From Desulfovibrionaceae bacterium (GTDB taxonomy: Bacteria; Desulfobacterota; Desulfovibrionia; Desulfovibrionales; Desulfovibrionaceae), in the NCBI GenBank assembly GCA_015709315.1, contig JACCQI010000005.1:1-64000 (forward strand): a stretch of 64,000 bases of DNA. The letters are read 5' to 3'. The position numbers and the translations under genes were made by a program. Shown here one piece after another: positions 38,341-46,344 of the stretch (positions within the stretch are counted from its first letter, which is position 1; the number at the start of each line of letters is the position of its first letter). The notes under the pieces were generated by a model. It had not been told where the DNA came from and ran no database searches. It saw only the letters and a program-made list of their open reading frames with translations.

Positions 38341-39372
38341 TTATCTGAGTTGTGTCGAATCCACGATGGCGCCGTTGACTATCACGAGCGCATGCAGCTT
38401 TGTAGGCGTCAAGGCCGCCCTTTCGAGCTTGAACGGCGCAAATACCACCGGCCAGCCTTTGCCCGTGGAATAGACAGGGCGCATGGTCGCCCTGTAATCC
38501 GAGTCCTTGCGGTTGGCGAATTCCGAGAAACCGACCTGTATGGCGGTATCCTTGGGAAGTTGGTCGTGGAAGTAGATCACGGCGAGGAAGTTGCCGCCGC
38601 CCCTCGACCTGGACGCGAACTGCGCGGCGGGGATCGCCTTGGCGCTCACGGCCGATATGCCGTCACGGCCGTTCAGGTAGGTATCGGGATCGTTCTTGGC
38701 CAGGATTTCGTCGATGATGTACATGGTGAACCGGGGATTGTCCGGGTAGACCGGGGCGGAAGCCAGCAGGGAAAATTCCTGAACGCCGAGAGACTTGGCC
38801 ATGGCCATAGCCGTCCGGGAACCGAGCACGCCGTCCACGGACAACCCGGCCTGTTCCTGGAACCCGCGCACGGACTCCTGGGTTTCCTGCACGAGCTCGG
38901 CATTGCCGGAATTGAGAATTGCCCGGTAATCCATGACCAGCGACAGGGCGTGAACCTGGGCTTCCTCGTCCGTAGGCCGGCGAACGGTGTATCCGGCCAT
39001 ATCCATGAACATCTGAACGCGCCCGTACCCGTCCTCATACCGCCGTGCCACCTCGAGCAGGGTGCTGCCGTCCGGCAGGGTCGCAATGTGGGACAGCTTC
39101 GCCTCTTTTTCGATGAAACCCGGCTCCGGCCGGACCATGTCCACCTTGGCCCCGGGAGCGAGCCGTATCGGCCCGACCTCGGGCAAAGCGCCGTTCCGGG
39201 CGAGATCAAGCGTCATCAGGGCCGTCATGTCGCTGCCGGACAACTGGTCGGCTGAAACCGACTGGGGCTGGACCACGGGCAGATCGGGAGCCGTTGTCGA
39301 AGCAGCGGTCATGCAACCGGCCATCAGCGCGAGGCAGGAAATCAGACACGGGATGAACCTGAATATATGCAT
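38341..39372 (-). CDS. Lipoprotein with peptidoglycan-binding-like segment, unknown function
   Basis: 343-residue protein with a lipoprotein signal (residues 1-20, lipobox LMAGC with Cys20). After a disordered S/T/P-rich part comes a mixed domain. Residues about 161-196 (VRGFQEQAGLSVDGVLGSRT) resemble the PG_binding_1 helical repeat. The last 100 residues form an unrecognised beta-rich part. It would sit in the periplasm or outer membrane and touch the cell wall. The ATG at 39372 is preceded by GGAGGAG. It follows the secreted protein at 39389-39868 by 16 bases, so they are probably made and exported together. Function unknown. Confidence 0.8.
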   Translation of the reverse strand: MHIFRFIPCLISCLALMAGCMTAASTTAPDLPVVQPQSVSADQLSGSDMTALMTLDLARNGALPEVGPIRLAPGAKVDMVRPEPGFIEKEAKLSHIATLPDGSTLLEVARRYEDGYGRVQMFMDMAGYTVRRPTDEEAQVHALSLVMDYRAILNSGNAELVQETQESVRGFQEQAGLSVDGVLGSRTAMAMAKSLGVQEFSLLASAPVYPDNPRFTMYIIDEILAKNDPDTYLNGRDGISAVSAKAIPAAQFASRSRGGGNFLAVIYFHDQLPKDTAIQVGFSEFANRKDSDYRATMRPVYSTGKGWPVVFAPFKLERAALTPTKLHALVIVNGAIVDSTQLR

Positions 39373-39388
39373 ATGATTCTCCTCCCTG

Positions 39389-39868
39389 CTACCGCTGGTT
39401 GCGATGTCTGTTGGCGATCGCATAAATTGCAAGCAGATCAAACGCCTGGGCGGGCTTGATGGCCCTGCCTGCCACCATCTGCTCCAGGACTATTGCAAAA
39501 CGGCGGACAGACGGGGCCACGTCGAACTGTTCGTCCCAGGCCGCTCTTGAAATGGACAGTCCCGCATCGACCTCCGCATAATATTCCTGAGTGTCTTCAC
39601 TCTGGTACCCGAACCTGCCGGTTTCCCTTTCCTCGGCAGCGTCCGCCCTGTCCCGCGCCTCCTGGTACGAGGCATGGTCCGTGATATTGGCCATCCATCT
39701 TTGATATCCTGTGGAGTAACCGCTGCTGACGGTGGCTCCGGTTCCCTGGTTTTGTCCGGTCCCCTCGCCGCCACCGCCGTAGGTCCATCCGGCTCCCGAA
39801 GTTAAAACGAGAGCGACAGCGACCAGCACCGCAATTAAAATACCCCTAAAAAGCACACAATTCCGCAT
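39389..39868 (-). CDS. Secreted hypothetical protein
   Basis: 159-residue protein with a signal peptide (residues about 1-29, GILIAVLVAVALVLTSG) and a low-complexity G/T/Q-rich segment (residues about 30-50, with GGGGEGTGQNQGTG). A charged helical part follows (DHASYQEARDRADAAEERE) and a C-terminal helix region. I do not recognise a family. GGAGGG lies four bases before the ATG at 39868; a TTG four codons earlier overlaps this site and is unlikely. Paired with the lipoprotein gene that follows. Confidence 0.75.
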   Translation of the reverse strand: MRNCVLFRGILIAVLVAVALVLTSGAGWTYGGGGEGTGQNQGTGATVSSGYSTGYQRWMANITDHASYQEARDRADAAEERETGRFGYQSEDTQEYYAEVDAGLSISRAAWDEQFDVAPSVRRFAIVLEQMVAGRAIKPAQAFDLLAIYAIANRHRNQR

Positions 39869-40371
39869 GGTTCCCTCCAAATGTCAGGACTACTCATTTC
39901 CACTACTCTATATTTCAGGCTTTAACTATATCAGATTGATGCATTTCGTTCTACATTGGAGTTGGTCTATTCAACAAATTTTCTTTGGCTGGCCAAATCC
40001 ACAACGAATTTGGCGGAGTCATAAATCCGATAGCATCTCACAAGACCGTCCGCTGCGAGCCATTGACACACCTGCTCACCGCGCTCCTATTGTCATTCGC
40101 GACTGATGTTTTAAACAACAAATACGAAACTGAAATAACATTTTCCCATATTATGAAACAATAATTCTATTGGATTTACCTATAGAGATGATCCGTCCGC
40201 CATGCATTCGTTCCAATGCATTGCCTGACAACACGCACCAACGCTTCACATCAGGCGCAATGGCCAATCAAAAGAAAAAAATCAGCCCCGCCGCATAAGG
40301 ACGATTTTGCCAAACCATAACTCATTGCAAATATGTTTCAAAAAGCATAAGCAAATACTATAATCATTTGG
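39869..40371. other. A+T-rich intergenic region
   Basis: About 500 bases, clearly richer in A+T than the rest of the window, with no supported gene. It contains a 7-bp inverted repeat (40202-40208 with 40215-40221) and, at its right end, a promoter with a perfect TATAAT. The promoter of the secreted pair at 38341-39868 should be at its left end. Confidence 0.55.
40337..40364 (+). promoter_or_regulatory. Promoter with consensus -10, possibly giving a leaderless mRNA
   Basis: Perfect TATAAT (40359-40364), with TTCAAA (40337-40342) 16 bases upstream. The first ATG begins at 40372, where transcription would be expected to start. Confidence 0.55.
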
Positions 40372-41175
40372 ATGTTCACCATGAGTTTTAAGTACACATT
40401 GAAAGACGAACGGGGATATCTGCTGGTCACCGCTTCCGGCTGCCCCGAAAGCACCGAGGAGATGTTTCAGTACATCGACTCGCTTTTTCGCGAAATCAAG
40501 CATAGAGGGTATCCATCTGTATTAATCGATGAATCCAAGGCCAACCTGCGGTTCGACATCCTGAACGCCGTCTTCAAGATCAAGATTCCCTCCTTGGATG
40601 TTAATTCAATGCAAATCGTCCATGTGGCCATGATAAGCGCTCCTCACAGCGTGGAATTGTACAAATTTTTTGAAGGCGTCTTCAAAGACAGCACCTTCCA
40701 ATTCAAGGCGTTCGACAATATAGCCGGCGGCGAGGAGTGGCTGAGGACATCAACCGGGACATCTCTCGACCTGAGCAAGGGCTATTCCTACGAGGTTGTC
40801 GAAAAGGACGGATACATCCGCATCAACCTGTTCGGAAAGCTCAACGAAGTGAACAACATGCTTGTCCTGGCCGGGGAAATGATCCGGGAAGCCACGGCAT
40901 GCGACACAAACTGTATTCTGAGCTACGGCCGCGATGTCGAAATTGATCTGGATATCTCGCAGGCATTCAAGATAGCCCAAACGCTGGGCGATTATATCCC
41001 CCTGCTCGGTCTGCGCATTGCGTCGGTCCCCAGCGCGAAACAGATAAAACTGGACCAGTTTTTTGAAACCGTTTTCCAGAACAGGTCGATCAACTATCGT
41101 GTGTTCGGGTCGGCCGAAGAGGCCGAAGCCTGGCTGCGGACCAGGAAATACACATCCCGCACCGCAAGTTCCTGA
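40372..41175 (+). CDS. Protein with two tandem SpoIIAA/STAS-like domains, unknown function
   Basis: 267-residue soluble protein made of two similar halves of about 130 residues. Each begins with a beta-rich stretch (YLLVTASGCPEST and YIRINLFGKLNEV). Each has a middle with IAS/MIS and SAKQ/APHSV segments, and ends in an F-x-x-F-x-x-VF-x-(N/D) pattern plus an AEEAEAWLRT or GGEEWLRT tail. The WLRT ending is typical of STAS/SpoIIAA-like single-domain proteins. No ribosome binding site is visible at ATG 40372 or at ATG 40381, and a consensus -10 lies just before, so leaderless translation is likely. Codon use is less GC-rich than the neighbours at the start. Confidence 0.8.
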   Translation: MFTMSFKYTLKDERGYLLVTASGCPESTEEMFQYIDSLFREIKHRGYPSVLIDESKANLRFDILNAVFKIKIPSLDVNSMQIVHVAMISAPHSVELYKFFEGVFKDSTFQFKAFDNIAGGEEWLRTSTGTSLDLSKGYSYEVVEKDGYIRINLFGKLNEVNNMLVLAGEMIREATACDTNCILSYGRDVEIDLDISQAFKIAQTLGDYIPLLGLRIASVPSAKQIKLDQFFETVFQNRSINYRVFGSAEEAEAWLRTRKYTSRTASS

Positions 41176-41313
41176 CCGCCGATTTGCCTTCATATCCGAA
41201 GACGTTTTGACGACACTGGATGAGACAAGTCATACGGCCTATCTCCGACGTCAAACTCGTTTTTTTGAACCAAACGCATATGAAAAGGCACATTGCCCGC
41301 TTCCACACCATAC

Positions 41314-41346
41314 AAAAAGGGGCCACGCTTTTATACGTAACCCCTT
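41314..41346 (-). terminator. Terminator of tRNA-Ser
   Basis: On the minus strand AAGGGG (41346-41341) pairs with CCCCTT (41322-41317), followed by T residues to 41314. It lies just downstream of the tRNA. Confidence 0.55.
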
Positions 41347-41352
41347 GAAATA

Positions 41353-41448
41353 TGGCGGAGAGGGTGGGATTCGAACCCACGTACGGGCTATGAACCCGTA
41401 ACTCGATTTCGAGTCGAGCGCGTTACGGCCGGACTTCGCTACCTCTCC
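41353..41448 (-). tRNA. tRNA-Ser (anticodon CGA)
   Basis: Class II tRNA on the minus strand. The acceptor arm pairs GGAGAGG (41448-41442) with CCTCTCC (41363-41357), discriminator G, and the CCA end is encoded (41355-41353). The anticodon arm is CTCGA, loop CTCGAAA, TCGAG, giving anticodon CGA for UCG codons. A long variable arm and a T arm GTGGG-TTCGAAT-CCCAC complete it. Confidence 0.97.
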
Positions 41449-41493
41449 GTTTGTCTGCGCCTCGCCTTGCGGCTCACGCTGATGTGAAGTGGG

Positions 41494-41522
41494 TTTATAA
41501 ACAGAGTCGGCGCTGCTGGCAA
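41494..41522 (-). promoter_or_regulatory. Promoter of tRNA-Ser
   Basis: Minus strand TTGCCA (41522-41517), exactly 17 bases, TATAAA (41499-41494). Five of six matches in each box, 46 bases before the mature 5' end. Confidence 0.75.
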
Positions 41523-41607
41523 GCTACTTTTACGGTTCCGGGAGCCGAATTTGATCGGGAAGCCCTTGGGTTTTGCCATTCGCGCCCGGATGGCCTATCC
41601 CTTTTGC

Positions 41608-41919
41608 ATGGCCGTTACCCCGTTCACGCAAAAAGTCATGGACTGCATACGAAACATCCCGCGCGGCAAGGTCGCCACATACGGCGGCATTGCGGCCATG
41701 GCCGGAAACCGGCTGGCGGCCAGGCAGGTGGCGCGAATCCTTCACACCTGTTCGCGCACCGGGGAACTGCCCTGGCACCGGGTCGTCAACCGGGAAGGCG
41801 GCATATCCCTGCCCGAACACCGGGGCTATGACAGGCAAAAAATATTGTTGCTCCGCGAGGGCGTCGAATTCGACCGCCGGGAACGGATCGACCTGGACCG
41901 CTTCCTATGGAGGCCTTGA
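41608..41919 (+). CDS. MGMT-family alkyltransferase-like protein (ATL)
   Basis: 103-residue protein with the fold of the O6-alkylguanine transferase C-terminal domain: FTQKVMDCIRNIPRGKVATYG, the helix-turn-helix RLAARQVARIL, then GELPWHRVVNREGGISL. The reactive cysteine of MGMT (PCHR) is replaced by Trp (PWHR), the mark of ATL proteins. ATL proteins bind O6-alkylguanine and flag it for nucleotide excision repair rather than reversing it. ATG 41608 is used because the family begins there; ATG 41590 is possible, and neither has a clear ribosome binding site. Confidence 0.9.
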   Translation: MAVTPFTQKVMDCIRNIPRGKVATYGGIAAMAGNRLAARQVARILHTCSRTGELPWHRVVNREGGISLPEHRGYDRQKILLLREGVEFDRRERIDLDRFLWRP

Positions 41920-41968
41920 GGCAACAATGCACTTGTCAGATACCGGCCTTTGCACTACCTGAGTTACC

Positions 41969-42859
41969 GTGAAACTTGAAAACAGACCCCTCGGGTTTGC
42001 TTATGCCTTGCTGGCCGTGACCATCTGGTCCGGGAACTTCATCCTGGCCAGCGGCCTGGCCGACACCATTCCGCCCATCGCACTGGCAGCGTTGCGCTGG
42101 TCCTGCGCGGTCGTCGTCTTTCTGCCCTTTGCCTGGAGACACCTTCGACGCGACTGGCCGGCCATCCGCTCCCACAAGCTCTCCCTGGCGGTCGCGGCCG
42201 TCACCGGCGTCAGCCTGTTCAACACCCTCGTATACCTGAGCGCCCACACTACGGACACCGTGAATATGGCCCTGATCGCCTCGACCACCCCCGTGTTCGT
42301 GGTCGTGCTGTCGCGCATCTTCCTGGGTGAACCCATCAGCCGCCTGCGGGCGGCCGGACTTGTCGTGGCTATCGCGGGCATGGCGGTCATCGCCACGCGG
42401 GGCAGCCTCCATATCCTGCTCGACCTGACCTTCCGCGAGGGCGACCTGTGGATGGTGTTCGCGGGCCTGCTGTGGGCCGTCTACTCCATCCTGGTCAAAC
42501 GCAAGCCGCCTGAAATCAGCCAGCACTCCTACCTGGCCGTCATCTTCATGGCCGGTGCCATCCCGCTCATCCCGGCGGCTTTCCTTGAACAACCCTACTA
42601 TCCCGCATGGTCCCTGACCCCGGCCATCATCGGCGCGACCCTCTACATAGGCGTGGGCGCATCACTGGCGGCGTTTTTTCTGTGGAATTCCGCGATAATG
42701 GCCATCGGGCCGGGCACGGCCTCTCTGTTCCAGTACTTCATCCCGGTCTTCAGCGGCATCGGCGCCTATTTTCTGATCGGCCAGCCGATCACGGTTGCCC
42801 ATATCATCGGCTTTGTCCTGATCTTCAGCGGCGTGTTCCTGGCCACTCGCCTCCAATAG
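41969..42859 (+). CDS. DMT superfamily EamA-type transporter
   Basis: 296-residue inner-membrane protein with about ten membrane helices in two EamA repeats. The first begins GFAYALLAVTIWSGNFILASGL and ends with AGLVVAIAGMAVIATRG. The second includes LWMVFAGLLWAVYSILVKR and ends with QYFIPVFSGIGAYFLIGQPI and a last helix. Members export amino acids, nucleosides or other metabolites; the substrate cannot be read. It starts with GTG at 41969. A terminator shared with the converging ferredoxin gene follows. Confidence 0.93.
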   Translation: MKLENRPLGFAYALLAVTIWSGNFILASGLADTIPPIALAALRWSCAVVVFLPFAWRHLRRDWPAIRSHKLSLAVAAVTGVSLFNTLVYLSAHTTDTVNMALIASTTPVFVVVLSRIFLGEPISRLRAAGLVVAIAGMAVIATRGSLHILLDLTFREGDLWMVFAGLLWAVYSILVKRKPPEISQHSYLAVIFMAGAIPLIPAAFLEQPYYPAWSLTPAIIGATLYIGVGASLAAFFLWNSAIMAIGPGTASLFQYFIPVFSGIGAYFLIGQPITVAHIIGFVLIFSGVFLATRLQ

Positions 42860-42866
42860 CGACGCA

Positions 42867-42898
42867 ACAAAAAAAGGGCCGCACCAAGTGCGGCCCTT
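42867..42898 (-). terminator. Terminator of ferredoxin gene
   Basis: Perfect 11-bp stem (42898-42888 with 42884-42874), 3-nt loop and a T run on the minus strand. It may also end the DMT transporter mRNA from the other side. Confidence 0.85.
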
Positions 42899-42919
42899 CC
42901 AAAACTCTGAAAGCATCAA

Positions 42920-43147
<228 letters not shown>

Positions 43148-43258
43148 TTACATCTATATATACCGTTATGGTTTTTGGATGCAACTGTTTTCTCCATTTC
43201 ATTCTTCGGCACAATATCCGGCATTGGCAGCCGGGTAAAAATCCTATAAGTCACGCCC

Positions 43259-43981
43259 ATGCCGGACACCGTCCTCATTCTGGTCATCATCCTTCTGGCC
43301 GCGTTCCTTCAGGGGCTGACGGGATTCGGATTCGCCCTCATCGCCCTGCCGCTGCTCGGGTTCTTCATCGACATCAAGCTGAGCGTCCCCCTGATGCAGC
43401 TCCTCGCTGTCATCGTCAGCATCTACCTGGGCTTTCGACTGCGTAAAAACATCCATCTCCAATCCATATACATACTCATGGCCGCCACCCTTCCGGGCAT
43501 CCCGCTGGGCACCTATGCGCTGAAGCATTTCTCCACTCAGTGGCTGTCCATAGGAATCGGCCTGCTCATGGTCCTGTTCACCAGCTACATGCTGCTGTTC
43601 AAGCCGCGCGCCAGGGAGCTGGGCGCGCCCGTCACCGCATTGGCCGGGTTTCTCTGCGGTGGCCTGGGGGCCAGCATAGGAGCGGGCGGACCGCCGGTCA
43701 TCATCTACACCGCCCTGCAGCCCTGGGACAAGGACCGGGCCAAGGCCACCCTGTCCTTCTATTTCAGCATCGCCGGGCTGCTGACCATCGCGTCGTCCGC
43801 GTTGGGCGGAATGATCACCCCCGCCGTCCTGCACCTGTACGCCCTGTCCCTTCCTTCCCTGGTGGCCGGGATATGGCTCGGCACCGCCGCCTACAAGCGG
43901 CTTTCCGACAAGGGCTACCGGAAACTCGCCTTTGTCCTCGTCTTTCTGCTCGGATGCATGATGCTCGCCAGGAACATCTGA
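43259..43981 (+). CDS. TauE/SafE family sulfite/organosulfur exporter
   Basis: 240-residue membrane protein with about eight helices. It has the family repeats FLQGLTGFGFALIALPLLGFF and the later GFLCGGLGASIGAGGPPVIIYTALQ, the TauE/SafE (DUF81) signature. Members export sulfite, sulfoacetate or related anions, which suits a sulfate reducer; the actual substrate is inferred. A strong terminator follows. Confidence 0.92.
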   Translation: MPDTVLILVIILLAAFLQGLTGFGFALIALPLLGFFIDIKLSVPLMQLLAVIVSIYLGFRLRKNIHLQSIYILMAATLPGIPLGTYALKHFSTQWLSIGIGLLMVLFTSYMLLFKPRARELGAPVTALAGFLCGGLGASIGAGGPPVIIYTALQPWDKDRAKATLSFYFSIAGLLTIASSALGGMITPAVLHLYALSLPSLVAGIWLGTAAYKRLSDKGYRKLAFVLVFLLGCMMLARNI

Positions 43982-43989
43982 CCACCGGA

Positions 43990-44027
43990 ACGGGGCGATA
44001 TTTTTTTCTTTATCGCCCCGTTTTTTC
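43990..44027 (+). terminator. Terminator of TauE/SafE gene
   Basis: Stem AACGGGGCGATA/TATCGCCCCGTT (43990-44001 with about 44012-44022) with a T-rich loop and a T tail. Confidence 0.88.
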
Positions 44028-44070
44028 TCTGCTAGGGTGATGCGACAAAACCTCTTACCCCGGTGACGCC

Positions 44071-46296
44071 ATGTTCGCATCGCTCAAGAAGGCATTCAAG
44101 AAAGACCAGTTGATCCTCCTGGGCTCCGGCCTGACCATCACCCTCCTGATGACCGTCCTGTTCATCAGCCAGCCCCAGTTCCTGAACCTGCTCGAACTCA
44201 AAATCTACGACAGCTACCTCAAGCATTACCACACGCCCGCCGCCACCGAGGTCCCGGTCATCATCGACCTGGACGAAAAAAGCCTTGAGGAGTTCGGCCA
44301 ATGGCCCTGGCCCCGATACAGGGTGGCCATTCTCATGAAATACCTTCAGGCATACGGCGCCATGGCCGTGGTCTCGGACATCATCTTCGCGGAGCCGGAC
44401 CGCACCTCGCCCGTGGCCATCAAGGCGGACATGAAGCGGGAGCTCAAGGTGGACATCGACTTCGCCGGACTCCACGACAGCCTCATGGATTACGACAAGC
44501 TCCTGGCACACAACCTGAAGGCCGGTCCGTTCGTGCTCGGCATCGACTTCGTGGCCGGGACAGGCCTGATCCGCGCAAAGGATGCGAAGCCACATGAATC
44601 CGACCTGCCGTACGCCAAGGTGGCGGTGCTGGCCCCGCCCGGCTCCATGCCCCCGGAAAAGGCCCTGCTGTCGTCCGACGACATGATCGGCCCCACCCGA
44701 ACCCTGGCCGAGGCGCGGCCGAGGGTCGGGTTCATCACCATCACCCCGGACGAGGATTCCGTGTACCGGCGTGTGCCCCTGCTCTACAGCTGGCGCGACA
44801 GGATGTACCCCAGCCTGGCCCTGGCCGCCCTGATCCAGGCCATGGGCGAGGAAAACATGATCCTCAAGCTCTCGTCCCTGGGCGTGGAGGCCGTCCGGTT
44901 CAACGGCGTGGTCATCCCCACGGACAAACGGGGCAGGATGCTCATAAATTATCGGGGACCCTCCAGGACCTTTCAATACATCAGCGCCTCGGACATCCTG
45001 AACAAACGCCTGCCGCAGGGCGCGCTCCAAGGGCGCATCGCCTTCATCGGCACCACGGTCGCCGGACTCAAGGACATCCGTCCCATTCCCCTGGACCCGA
45101 GCTATCCCGGCGTGGAGGCACACGCCACCATCGTGGACAACATCCTGTCCCAGCAGTTCCTGTCCATTCCCGACTGGGCCAAGGGCCTGGAGTTCCTGGG
45201 CATGGTGGCCGCCGGGCTGACCACCACTCTGCTGCTCATGTGGGCCAGGGCGTCCTGGCTGGCCCTGCCCCTGATAGGACTCGGCTGCGCCATGTGGTAC
45301 GGATCGGTTTTGCTGTACGAGAAAAACCACTACTTCCTTTCGCCCCTCTACTCGTACATCATCCTGGCCCTGACCTTCCTCACCCTGACGGTCATCAAAT
45401 ACTGGCGCGAAGAAAGCGCCAAGCGGTTCATCCACGGCGCATTCGCCCAGTACCTGGCCCCGTCGGTCATCCAGCAGATCATGGACAACCCGGACGCCCT
45501 GTCCCTGGACGGCCAGGAAAAGGACATCACCATCCAGTTCTCGGACATCCGTGGCTTCACCTCGCTTTCGGAAAGGCTCACCCCCACCCAGGTGACCAAC
45601 CTGCTTCAGGACTACCTGACGCCCATGACGCGCATCATCACCGACAACCAGGGCACCCTGGACAAGTTCATCGGCGACGCGGTCATGGCCTTCTGGAACG
45701 CCCCGGTGGACGTGGACTGCCACCAGGAAAAGGCCCTTGTGTCCGCCCTGGCCCAACTGGAAAAGCTCGAAGAACTGAACAAGCTCTTCATCGATAAGTA
45801 CGGGTTCACCATCGCCGTGGGCATCGGCATCCATTCCGGCCCCGTGCGTGTGGGCAACATGGGGTCCGCCGACCTCTTCGACTACACGCTCATCGGCGAC
45901 AACGTGAACCTCGCCTCGCGCCTGGAGGGGCTGACCAAATATTACGGCCAGAAGCTGGTGGTCAGCCAGGCCATCAGGGACGCCTGCTGCAACGAATACC
46001 GATTCCGCCTTCTGGACCGCGTACGGGTCAAGGGAAAGAACAAGCCCGTGTCCATTTACACGGCCTACTCCTTTGCCGAGGCCCAGTCCCGGCGCACGGA
46101 ACTCGAAACCTACGACAATGCCCACGATCTCTACGAGAACAAACGCTTCGGGGAAGCCGCAGACCTGTTCCGCTCGCTCCGCGAAACAAGCCCGGAACGA
46201 ATTCTGTGCAAGATTTACCTCGACCGCTGCGCCGCGCTCATGGAAAACCCGCCCGGCGACGACTGGGACGGCGTGTTCACCCACAAGTCCAAATAA
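44071..46296 (+). CDS. CHASE2 domain class III adenylate/guanylate cyclase
   Basis: 741-residue sensor enzyme. It has an N-terminal membrane helix (about residues 15-33), a large extracytoplasmic CHASE2 domain (about 40-370, with VPVIIDLDEKSLEEFGQWPW and GRIAFIGTTVAGLKDI), three membrane helices (about 375-450) and a cytosolic class III cyclase domain from about 475. Metal-binding Asp residues are in FSDIRGFTSL (Asp491) and DKFIGDAVMAFWNAP (Asp535). YTLIGDNVNLASRLEG and the transition-state region follow. Probable product is cAMP. A short helical tail resembles a TPR unit. It stands alone between two terminators. Confidence 0.93.
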   Translation: MFASLKKAFKKDQLILLGSGLTITLLMTVLFISQPQFLNLLELKIYDSYLKHYHTPAATEVPVIIDLDEKSLEEFGQWPWPRYRVAILMKYLQAYGAMAVVSDIIFAEPDRTSPVAIKADMKRELKVDIDFAGLHDSLMDYDKLLAHNLKAGPFVLGIDFVAGTGLIRAKDAKPHESDLPYAKVAVLAPPGSMPPEKALLSSDDMIGPTRTLAEARPRVGFITITPDEDSVYRRVPLLYSWRDRMYPSLALAALIQAMGEENMILKLSSLGVEAVRFNGVVIPTDKRGRMLINYRGPSRTFQYISASDILNKRLPQGALQGRIAFIGTTVAGLKDIRPIPLDPSYPGVEAHATIVDNILSQQFLSIPDWAKGLEFLGMVAAGLTTTLLLMWARASWLALPLIGLGCAMWYGSVLLYEKNHYFLSPLYSYIILALTFLTLTVIKYWREESAKRFIHGAFAQYLAPSVIQQIMDNPDALSLDGQEKDITIQFSDIRGFTSLSERLTPTQVTNLLQDYLTPMTRIITDNQGTLDKFIGDAVMAFWNAPVDVDCHQEKALVSALAQLEKLEELNKLFIDKYGFTIAVGIGIHSGPVRVGNMGSADLFDYTLIGDNVNLASRLEGLTKYYGQKLVVSQAIRDACCNEYRFRLLDRVRVKGKNKPVSIYTAYSFAEAQSRRTELETYDNAHDLYENKRFGEAADLFRSLRETSPERILCKIYLDRCAALMENPPGDDWDGVFTHKSK

Positions 46297-46326
46297 AGAG
46301 AGCCGCATTATGCGGCTCTCTCGTTT
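46297..46326. terminator. Terminator between cyclase and FAD oxidoreductase
   Basis: Perfect 11-bp stem (46297-46307 with 46311-46321), TTA loop, then a short T-rich tail. Confidence 0.75.
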
Positions 46327-46344
46327 TCGGATTTGAACGCCCCC

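Noticed and set aside
39867-40106. 79-codon plus-strand frame in the A+T-rich gap
   Set aside because: Starts inside the ribosome binding region of the divergent secreted gene and shows no protein-like pattern.
44032-46308. Open frame of 758 codons antisense to the CHASE2 cyclase
   Set aside because: No recognisable domain; the sense strand has a full-length multidomain enzyme.
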